Of a stretch of DNA of 64,000 nucleotides, positions 39,428 to 51,400 are shown one piece after another. Origin of the DNA: a virus. Both the position numbers and the translations under genes were made by a program. How positions within the stretch are numbered: the first letter of the stretch is position 1; every line of letters starts with the position of its first letter. The DNA is taken from positions 1-64,000 of IMG/VR virus record IMGVR_UViG_3300020187_000022. The stretch is one strand, 5' to 3'. The notes under the pieces are model-generated. The model had not been told where the DNA came from. It did no database searches and saw only the letters and a program-made list of their open reading frames with translations.

Positions 39428-42400
39428 TTATAGTATACAATTATTTATTTCATCCATGAAAACTTCTTCAGAAGTCATTTCATCTGTTGGTATATAAGTA
39501 CCCTCATTAAAAGCCTTAATCATTTTACTGAAAGGATATAATTTTTGCTCACGCAATTTAGCCTTTTTTTCTGGGAAAGGTTCTATTTGCTCTTCCCAAT
39601 ATACTTCTAATGCAACGTTTACATCTGTTAAATCTGCTTCAAGCTCAAGCTGTAAGTCTGATTGTAATTGTGCAGCTCCTTCCATTTCTAAGCTTTCAAC
39701 TTCACTAGTTTGTTGTGCTGGTATTGTACCGCCTTCCATAACATCTATTTGTAGTAAAGCAACTATCGTAGCTCTGGCTTCAATATCTATTTTATCTTGA
39801 GTTAGAAGATCTCTTCCGTTTTTCCAATAAACAGACTTATCATTATTGTTTATATGATCTTGTTCATGTAAAACTAAAAATGTATTTATTAGTTTATTAC
39901 TACTTAACAGATTTGTAATTCTATCCATAGACCAACCTTGAGCAGCAACAGCTTCTAAAACTTTTGCTTTTTGTTTAGATGTTATACCGCCTTCTTGTCC
40001 GGTAAAGTAATCAAAGAACTTAGCTCTACCATCTTCGCCTTCTACAGGGTTTAATGTTATTGTAGTTCCGTTTGTGCTTGCATACCTTATAGACTCATCT
40101 TGATTTTGTAACTGTCTGTTAATTTTATATTCTGGAATTTCTAAACTTCTAGTGGGTGCTGCTATTTTAGGTTCTATTTCTGAAATATCTTTACCGTCAA
40201 GTTTAACAGATGTGTTAACCCCAACCTCTACTTCAACAGAACCGTTTCTTAATACTTCCTCTAATGCAGCAGTTTGCTCAGCTTCTAATGAATCATAATC
40301 TATTTGTTCATCTTGATTATATACTCCATCAAGATTAGTATCACTACCATAGTTTTTCTCTTTAACACTCTCTCTTACTTCTTGGTAAGTTGGTCTTTCA
40401 CCAAACATAAAACCAATACCATTTTGCTGATTTGATCCGTATGTTTCTGCTTTATTAAAGACCCTAACGCTTTCATTGCTTTTTTCTCCATCTACTTTAA
40501 ATGTTACATATGTATCATTACCCATTGCATCTATAGATCTGTATCTTGCATATTCTAAATCGCTTGCTTCAGGATTATTATTTAATGAAACAGTTAAAAT
40601 ACCATCCGATATACTAACACCTTTAGATTTTGAATTAAATGTATTTAATAACGAGTTGCTAATATTAGATTCTAAATAACCACTTACAAATTCTTTAGAA
40701 AGTTCTTCTTTAGTTAAACCAAACACCTCTTTCATTTTTATATCAGAGCCATCACGTAAAGCAATGTTTGCTGTTTGTATATGACTTAAGTACCCGTTCA
40801 TTATAAAGGGGCTCACAGCATCCATCAAAGTACCATAAGTTAATTGTAGACCATCTTTAACCATCATATAGTTAATTATAGCTAAAGCACTATCGCGCAT
40901 AGTTGCTGAGCCATATAACTTAGCAAAAGATGTCTGTAAATCTATTTTTTGTAATTTGTTTAAGCTTCTAAATGTATTTGCTTCTACAAGATTTAAACCT
41001 GTATTATTATCTTTATTTGTATAAGCATTTGTAACAGCAAAAGTTTCTAAAAAGAAATTATCTTTTCCTATATCAGTTGCTCTCATATCCTCAACTAACT
41101 TATCTATAGATTGTAAATCAGAAGGATAAATAAATTCATTACTTAATGTTGCAATGTTTTGCCCTTTTGTTTGATAAGCTTTGATTGTTATGTATGAGAG
41201 TAAATCTCTTGATATCTTTGCTTCTACTTCCTCATCATAACCACTTGACTCTGTATCTACATTTGTTAAAATTTTGTCCATTATATTTTTAAACTCTGGA
41301 CTTGCGCTTAAAAATGTAGAAGGTAATAACTCTGTACGAACCTCATTGAAAATTTCTAAATACTTAGCTTGCCATGTGTCTTTTAAATATATACTAGATA
41401 AATCCATTATCGCTTTAGGATCTAGCAACTTATCTATTTGATTAGACTTTTTGTTAATTGCAGCCATGTCTTTTCCTAAACCTTGTGTTAAGTTAGAAAC
41501 AGCACCCATATTAGCTGTAAATTTACTAACTGTATTACCAGCCTTAAACAATTTAAGTATGGAGAATAAAGTTTGTTCATCTACTTCATTTGGTAATTTA
41601 ATTGAATTTATTAATAATTCGTTTGTTACAGAAAGAGCCTTAAACTTTTTACCCTCTGGGTTCAAACTTTCAAGCATGTTGTCTACTAAAGTATCTACTC
41701 CAGGGTCCATCTTTTCCTTCTTGTTTAATGCTTCATTATAAATTTCTTGTATAATAGGATTGTTTATTAGAAGTAAAGAAGTATTAATAGGAACACCTAA
41801 TGCTGTTAGATTACCAACTAAACCTAATGCAGATTTATTTAAACCAAGTTTAGCAACCAACCTTTCTTTTGCATTATCTGTAGCCATAGTAATCAAAGAA
41901 GAAATGATATCTTGTTTTCTAAGACCTTTTTTTGTTTTAGATAACTTTTCTCTAAGAACACCGAAGTCATTATAAGTAATACCATTAATTACAATACTAG
42001 GAGCATTGCTTTTTAATTTTATTTTGTATTCAGTTAATAAACTTAAATACTGATTAGGTAAAACAATTGCACCAATAGCAGCGCCCTTGTTAGCCTTAAA
42101 GGCTTTTATCTTACCTAGTATATTGTCAATATCAATATTATCTTCTCTTGATCTTTCAGTCAAAGGAGATATACCATTTTCTAGTTTGGTAATTTCTTGT
42201 AATACTTTCCATTCATCTTCAAGTATATCTAGTGCAGCAGCTGTATAAGAAATTGGAGTCTCTTCTGTAGTAGATTCTGTAACACCTCTGTTACCCATTA
42301 ATGCATATTTGTAATCTAAAATGTCATTATTTAATGCAGCTACATATGGTTCTCCGTTTTTCTTTTTATAAGTAATATATTGTTGTTTAGATATAGGAAG

Positions 42401-45400
42401 ACCTAACATCTCTAGTGCAATAATTGCATCTTGATATTCTTTTCCTAAAGCATCGCTTACAACTAATACAGAAGAGTTGCTAACTTTTATAGCTTGGTCA
42501 TCTTGTTTATACAAGCTTAGTGCTTCATTATAGATAGAACCTTTTTTTGCTACTTGATTTTTTACATACTCTATATAATCGTTGTATTGACCCTGCTCAG
42601 TAGTAGCTTTACCATACTCAATAAAGTTTTTATCTTTTACATACCATTCTTTAATTTGACTGTATACTTTATCTATATCAAAATCCGCTCCTGATATTTC
42701 AACAAGCTCTCTGGCAAACATAGCAACAGATCCGTATACAGCAGGTAAGAAGTCTACATATTTAGTATTAATTGTAGAATGATTATCTTGAGATGGGATA
42801 CGTATTGCAAACATCTTTGATACAACATCTGGAATTAATTCATTAGTGTTTTCTATTAAATCCATTACATCAGCAAAATGAGAAGGCATCATCATTTCAG
42901 TATATCTCTCTCCTGTTTCTTTACCCTTGCTATCATATGCTTTAACACCAGCTCTTAGACGATCTTGTATTACTACAAATCCTCCTTTTGGTATTTTAAC
43001 CTCAGACCAAGTTGGCTCAGCATTAGTGTCTAATCCGTTTGTTGGATCAACTAAAGCCGGTTTATTTTTCATTTTATTCCAAACACCTTCTCTAATTATT
43101 TCTGAACGTTCTGGAATACCATTGCTATCAAAGCTATATACTTTTCTATATACGCCTACACCAAAGTCAGAAACTAAAGCTAAAGAATGACCAGGTAACT
43201 TTTCTGATAAACTACCCTTACTTAAATATGTTAAGAATAATCCTTCAAATTTATTTACAGTTATAGGATTGTTTAAATCATATTGCTGTTCTCCATTTAC
43301 AGTATTAAAAAATTCTAGTAAATTACTGCTTGATTCTGATGCTTTTAAACCTGCCTGAGCATATCTTAAAAATGCTGTTAAGTTAGGAGTAATCTTATTT
43401 TGTTTAACTGACACTTTTAACTCATCCATTAAACCTACACTACCATCTTTCTTTTTAAATGTATAAACTAAATTTCTTTTGTTCTTAAATTTAAGCTCAA
43501 CTCTTTTTCCAGTAGCTTTATTATATTCTTTTCTGATTTGACCTACTGTTAAACCTAGCGCTTCTACATATACATTATCTTTTTGTTCTGATGTTATAAT
43601 GTTTTTAATTTGTGTAGGATCAACAATTTCTAATTTGTTAGATGGCATCTCTACTTGCAACCCTAAATTTTTAGCACTTAGCTCAGAAGGACTGTTTGTA
43701 AAATCATTTGTATTTTCTAATTCACTTAAAGATATAACATCTTGCTTAAGCATTTTATATGCACTCAATGGTGCTGCTATAGCAATTGATTCACTCTTTG
43801 CTTCTTCTGCTTCTAACTTCATTCTTAAGTTATGCAGTTTCATCATATTAGGTTTAGCTTCCCATATTGGTGTTTGACCTTCTTCAGCAATGTTATTTGA
43901 TGTAAGCTGTGGTATTAATGGGAAAGCAGACATTTTAATAAATGTTCTACCATCTGCATATACTAACTTTCTTGAATTTAGCATAGCTCCATTTTGCACA
44001 AAACCATTTTCACCAAATATTTCTTCTGAAGTAATATCTTCACCCCGTTCTACTCTATCTAGTAAAGCAGCTTGCATTGGCGTAAGTTTTCCAAAGCCAA
44101 ATTCAGTATACCTTAAACCTTTTGTAGTATAATATAATTGAGCATCTGCTTCTTCAATGTTTTTGTTTGTGCCTAATGAAGATTTACCAATAGGTTCTTC
44201 TAATACAAATCCACTTACTTTATCAACTATATGATTAACACCTAACTCTGGTGCTGTTATAGCACTATAAGCACTAACCGTTGCTGCATTTTGTGCTTTT
44301 GCTCTTTTAATTGCATCTACACCATTCTTTAAAGTTACTGCTTGGTCACCTAATAATATTTCGTTTAATGCTTTTGTATTAACCCAATCATTAAAAAAGA
44401 TTTGTTTCAGGTTATGATCAGCATCATCAATTAGGTTTAACATCTCAGCACTTTCTTCAAAGTTAGCGGATATATCTAAACCATTTTTTATACTATTACT
44501 AATTTCTTGATTTAAATTTAAAGTTACTAACTCAGATTTAAATTCAGCAAATTGATCTTCTAATATGTTATTAAGTTCAGATTTAAACTGATCTCTTGTC
44601 ATGTTAATCTCATCAAGAGCTTGATCTAAAGTTATATCCCCTCCTCTATTAGCTATTTGTTCTAGTTCTGTTTTAACTTGTGGTGATAATAATAACTGAG
44701 AGTTATGAAGTTTAAAAGCTCTTCCATCATTATCTTGGTTATAACCTACTATACTTCTTTCTGTTTTTGTTTCAACGTTTCTTTCTCTTTTGATACGGTT
44801 GAACTCTGTTTCAATAGAGTCAAGGTAAATATTTAATGTCTCATCTGTTATAGTAGTAATACCATTAGATGTTTCTACTGCTCTTAAGACAGGCATGTAA
44901 GCCATATCACCTGTGTTAGATGATTCCAATACTCTTAATAATATAGGTGCTAGTGCAGTTTTTACTTCTTCATTTTCTGCATTATTAAAGTATTCTACAA
45001 AATCAACTCTTCCGGATTTTGTATTAACTAATGCGGTGTATGAGTTTATTAAAGTTAAAGCAAATTCTTGAGGAGTAAAATTACCATAAGTAGATCTTGA
45101 ACTTACACCTGATATATTTGCATTAATTTCTTCTTCTGTTTTGTTTATTTTACCTACTGCAGAACCGGCAAATCTTAAAATCTTTTGTCTTTGATCCGCA
45201 CTTAATTGTACAAAGGCATCACTATTTAAAAGATAATTGTTTTCTAAATAAGGAAACTGTGCTTTCAAACCTTCTAATTGATCCAGATCATTTAATTTTT
45301 GAATAGCTTTTAAATGATATGTAGGTTTCTGATGTGCATAAACTAAATTACCTTCAGCATTTTTGAATACAGACAAACCAATTGTTTCATCAAAAGGAGC

Positions 45401-48400
45401 ATTTCTAATTGCCATATTTCTAAGTCTAGAATTCATACCTCCTTCACTGTATAAGTCAACACCAGTTTGGATTAACTTTAGCATTTCTACAAAGTCTTCA
45501 GATATAACAGCAGACTCGTTAGAGTTTGCATTAATAAGTGCTTTTTGTTTTACAGTTAATACACTAACAGGTTTGGCAGAAACTATACTAAATGCAATAA
45601 ATTGTCTACTTAATTTAATACCAATCAGCTCAGATAAAGCTTCTTGATATTTTTTAGATTCTTCTGTTAAACTTTTATTGGTAATTTTTTTATTTGAAGA
45701 AAGTAAACTTTGTAAATCATCTAATGTATTTTCAGTTCTAGTTTTAACTGCAGATTCAGATTTAATTATTTTATCTTTTTGAGTCCAAGCTTGTGCCCAC
45801 CTGGTTACCTGAGAATTTACATCATCTCTTTGCGCGGCAGAATACATTAATACATTACCCGCATTATCACGTTGAGTAAATAAATAATCTACTCTAAAGT
45901 TTTCAAAAGCTTTTGTAAATGCTTGAAACAGCTGTGGATTTTTAATCTCTAAAGGTAATGGACTATCTGATAATAATGTTTCAACACTTACTCCAATAGA
46001 AGAGAGTAGTTTACTTACAACAGCACCTGTTTCTAAATTATCTTGACCAAAGAAATACATGTTTTGTAACATGGCTTTTGGATTTTCAATATTTTTAACA
46101 GACTTTAATAAACCATTATATACATCTACAAAATCTACAGGTACTATAAGCGTTTCTCCTGATACCAACTCAGCATTACCAAAGTAATCTGTTGCTTCTT
46201 TAGTTGTAGTTGCTATAAAAGCTCTAATGTCTTTAGGTGTAGACTGAATACCACCTACCATAGAGGCATCTTTACCCCATTCATCTATACCTCTTAATCC
46301 AATAGAATTCTCCATTGTTTCTTGATTGTACTCTTCTTCTCCAACTTGACTATCTATTACATTTAATAAATTGAAAACTTGATCTTTAATTATACCGGGT
46401 GATTCATCAAGTGCTATACTTACTTGATCTAGTAGTTCTATTTCTCTTTCTGATTTGTTTGCATATCTTTGATCAGCAGAATTATATAACTCATAAAAAT
46501 CATCCATTACACTATTTAAAATGTCAGATTTTTTAAGTAGAGGATCTGTATTTTTATATGATCTGTTTAAATACATTGCCGCTATACTTCTAATTAAAGG
46601 ATCAGCTACATCATTATCTACATATAAAAATCCTTTTCTAACAACATCTTTTGTGCTTCCATCTGGTTGTAAAACTTCAGTTATTTCTTCCGTCTCGTCA
46701 TATGGTAATAAAGCGTTAGCTTCTAATGTAACACCCGCTTGACTAGTAAATTGATTAACTACTGGTGTAGATGAATAGTACTTACCTGAATCTATATTTT
46801 CAAACAGAGTATTTAAATCATTTTTACTATAAGACTTAAAAACAGATTCTATCCATTCCAAAATTCTAGTAAATAATGATTTTACTTCTGAAGATGTGTT
46901 AGTGTTTTTAGGACCTGTTTTAAATAACTCAAACTGATCTGCTAAATACTCTTCATAGTATTCTTGTTCTAATCTAGCGTCACTCATATTTGTATATGTG
47001 TTAGCTGAACGTCTAAATATTTCTAATTCCTTCTTCAGACTTTTACCTTCTGATCTAAGTTTTGCTCTCACTTCTTTTCTAGCAATACCCAAATACTTAG
47101 TTATTTCTACATCTGATAATAGCATTCTAAATACACCATGAAAAGCTTCATGATATCTGAATGGGGAATTAGCTCCGGTATAAATTGTACCATTGATTGT
47201 TTTACCACCAGCAATATTATTCAAGTTTAATACAAAAGCACCAACTCTTTCACCACCTGCTTTTAAATTATCCCCTAATAAAGTAATATCCTCAATACTT
47301 ATAAAGTCAGGTAAGTTTTCTTCAGCCCATAACATAAAAGTATCTATGTCTTCTACATCTGTAATAGATAGAGAGCTTAGTATTTTATTAGCAGAACTCA
47401 TTATAGCAACTTTTTTTGCTAAAAGCTTTTGATACTCTTCGCTTTCTCTTAGAGCTTTTGATTGTTCTTTTCTACTTTTACCTTCTTGCAATTTTGCTTT
47501 TAAGGCTTTGATTTCAGCTTTTACTTTAACCAGCGGAGAATCTTTTACTTCTACTGCTTTGTCAATAACAACTTCTTCAACAGGTTCTTCTGTTGTTGGT
47601 ACTACTTCAGCAGCACGATCTTCAGCAGAAGTGCTTTGAGTTGTATTATAAGCTGCTTGTTCTGCTCCAGGATCTGCAAACAATTGAAGTGAAGAAGGGC
47701 TTGTAACTGATTTGATTACATTAGTAGTTGTTAGTTCTAATAGTTGTCCAATAGATGCATTTCTAGGAAATGATGATGTAAAGTTTTTAGCACTCAAAGA
47801 TATTTTCTGGTCGCTAATTGTTTTATTATCATTAAATTCTTGTATGAAATCATTTATTTTTTTAGGATTAAGTATTCCCTCATCCATTATAGTATCCTTA
47901 CTTAACCTAACTGTTTCCAAACGGTTTTCATTTACAGATACTTGTAATTCTATTTTACCCCATGGACTAACTTGCAAAGAAATATTAACACCTGGGTTAT
48001 TTGTAATAAACAATTTTTCATTTAATGCTTTATTCCAAACTCGTAGAGCTTTTAATTCTTTGGATCCTTTTTTAAGTTGTGTGCCTGCACCTTTAGGTAA
48101 TTGACCTATAACTTTTTGAGCTTGTGCAATTGTTTCAAGCATTAACTCATCAAAGTTTAATGGTTCAGCTGCTAAATTAACTAAGCTATATGTTCCATTA
48201 GGCATTAACACAACGGCCATATACCCATCAGTACCATTTAACATTTCCTCATACCTATAACCTAGTGAAGCCTGCACCTTATTTAACAGTTCACGTCTTG
48301 CGGTGCCTTCTAAATTTGTCACACCAGTAACTGTTCTTGGTTGACCCTTTAAACTTTTTTCAAGTTTATATATTAAATAGTTACCGTCTTCATCAGCACG

Positions 48401-51400
48401 GTTATAATCTAATTGATTTAAAGTTCTTGTAGAACTATTATCATAATCTGTTTTTCCTAATTGTAAATTAAAAGATATGTCATTAGGTAAGTCACTTACT
48501 TTAAGTGTAATAGTTTCTCCTGAGATTTCATCATAGAATAAACCATTCAAGGTGTTAGTTAAAACCTGACTAGTAGCAAAATTCTTTTTAATTAATTCTA
48601 ATGCTTGTTGTGCAGTAAGTTCCTTTTGCAAGTACTCCGGCAATCTAATTAAATTATTTGCTTGATCAATTGTAAAATTGTTAGGTTTTAGTTCTACACC
48701 ATTAGCTTCAAAATAAAAGTTTTCTGTATTAATAAAACCAAATATACCTTGAGCATCTGTGCTAGGATCAATCCCTGCAACTGATAAGGCTTTATTTATC
48801 TTACCCAGTATACTTGGATCGCTTGTCTTAATTCCAATTATATATTTTGATTGTATTTTTTGTATATACTTATTAGGTTGATTTCCAGGATATACATATA
48901 ATCCTTTTTGTTTACCAGCTTCAGGATCTAATGTAATAACAAGTTCAAGATTTTTAATTTCATCTTGCGTTAAAGCAGATATAATAGCATTGTATCTATT
49001 TACACCCTCTTGATATGTTTCAGTAAACTGACCTTTATCATTTTTGTTTCTATAACCATAAGGAGTAACTGGTTCTGACACATCTAATCTAGATACATCA
49101 TCTGCAAGAATATCCATGTCTATCTTTTGTAGATCATAAAAACCTTTAAATGCTCCAGGTTTTACATATACTAAAAACTCTTTCTTTGCATCAAATGACA
49201 AATCACTTTTATCATTTGGAATCAAAGTTAAATTTTTACCTTCTAAAATTTTATTAGGCTTACTTAAGATTTTATATTCAATAAGGTTACCTTCCTTGTC
49301 TTTCTTATATACAAGACCCCCGGTATTTAATGTTTCACCATCATATACAAACTCACCCGCACTACCATAATCTTTTTCAAGATTTACTAATATTTTTCTA
49401 GCATCTTCTGGATCTGTAAATAATCCAATACTTTCTCCATATTCTTCTAGTAACTCTAAACCTACTGGTTCTTTAGTTTTTGAATCTATAATAGTATATG
49501 ACTCTATAGGATTACCGTCAGGATCAGGATATGTTTCAGTTATTATTGAAAAGTTAGGACCAGCTTGGAATACAGTTTGAGATGAGTTGCCTTGAAAGCT
49601 CTCGCCTTCTGCTTCCATCAGTACTGTTTGCCCTGTAATATCAGATAATGATACATTAAGTTTTTGTAATACATCGGATACAAGGTTATTTTGTAAACCA
49701 TTATCAGATGATAACCAATTAATAAATAATGTATCATCTAATTTTTGTTCTTCTGTAAGTAAATTGTTTGGGTTTATTAATTTATCATTAGCAATCCATA
49801 TATTTTTTAGTGCAGAAAATGCATTTCTGAAATTCTTGGCGGATTCACTATTAATCCATTCTGAATAAGGAAGTGTCTTACTATTGATTTGCCCTGCTTG
49901 ATAATTTTTATACTGTATTAAAAGTAAATCTTTATATACATCAGAATTAGACGGCGCTATTTCTTCTTCAATACCAAGTTCTTCTAAAGAGGCATTCACT
50001 TCTTCTCTATTAGCTGCTTCTATCTCTGCTTCTACTTTACTAATCTCAGCCGCTTCAGTCTCCTGAGCTTCTTTTTTACTAGTAGCATTATATACTTCTA
50101 GCAAACCTTGTATCTCAGCATATAACAAAGGGTTAACAGCTTCTGTTATTTGACCGTTCTTATTATAGAACTCATCTAAAAATATAGTTGACCCTGTAAG
50201 TAAAAATGCCTTGGCTTTTTCAGGAGCTATAATTACATTTCCATTATCTAAACCAGCTATCTGATTTACTAATTCGTTTTTCTTGTTTACTTCAGCGTAT
50301 TCTTCAAGCACCGCTTTAAAGTCATCAGACAAATTTTCAAAGGCATTAGTAAATACTTGATTTTGTCTTTCAAAAATTTCATTAAACCTTTCAGGATTAT
50401 TTAAATACTCTATAGTTTTATCATAGGTCTTAGCTCTTCCCTTTAAAGCTTTGTAATCAACTATATCTTTTAGTGCTTCTCTTATTGCTTCTTTGTTTGC
50501 AAAAGTACCTTTACTATTAGCTAAATATTTTACATAGTTTTCAAATTCAGGTAATAGTTTATTGGATACTTTTGATTTATTAAATGAACCATCTTTATTT
50601 AAATTTTTGGGATCACTTAAAATAACTTCTAATGCAATTAATCTTTCTTTTTTATCAGTCTTATCTTTTATTATTTTTTTATTTTGTTCTGTATCACCTG
50701 TCAATACAGATAACTCAGCCTCTAAATTTGATAACTCTTGATTTATACTATCTTTATCTAATAAAACAGTAATATCACTTGCTGCCATATCTTTAAATAA
50801 AGGATCTGACGCTAACGTTTGATAAATACTATTTGATCTTTCTAAAGCTCTATCAAACCCATCCTTTGTAAACATATACAAATAGTTTGCATGAGCCCAA
50901 GCTGCTTCTTTAATTGCTTCTTGTTGATATTCTTTAGTTCCTTTTTTAAATTGTTGTCTATCAAAAGGATTAGGAAAATCATCTTTCCTATTATTGTAAT
51001 CATTCTCAGTTTTTTCAATCTGATTAATCATACTTTGAAAACGCTCTCTTGCTTTTCCGCTTTCTACTTCTTTCTTACTAGCAAATCCGGCATCAATAAG
51101 TTCTTGATCACTTAGTTTATTATAATCTTCTAATTGATTTTGAAATATCTGTCCACCCCCAGTACTTAAGACTGTATATATTTGTTGAAATTTACCAAAG
51201 TCTTTTGCATCAATAAAACCAAATCTATCATCTGCATAGTTAGACTGAGTAAGTTCACCAGCTACTTGCTTTTGAATTAAAAAGTTTAATTTTGCAGGAT
51301 CCCATAATTGTGATGGATCTTCAGCTTGTTGATTCCAAGCTTCATTATATGACTTTACAACATTTTTAACCCAATTTTCTTGAGCTTCATTTTGTTGAGC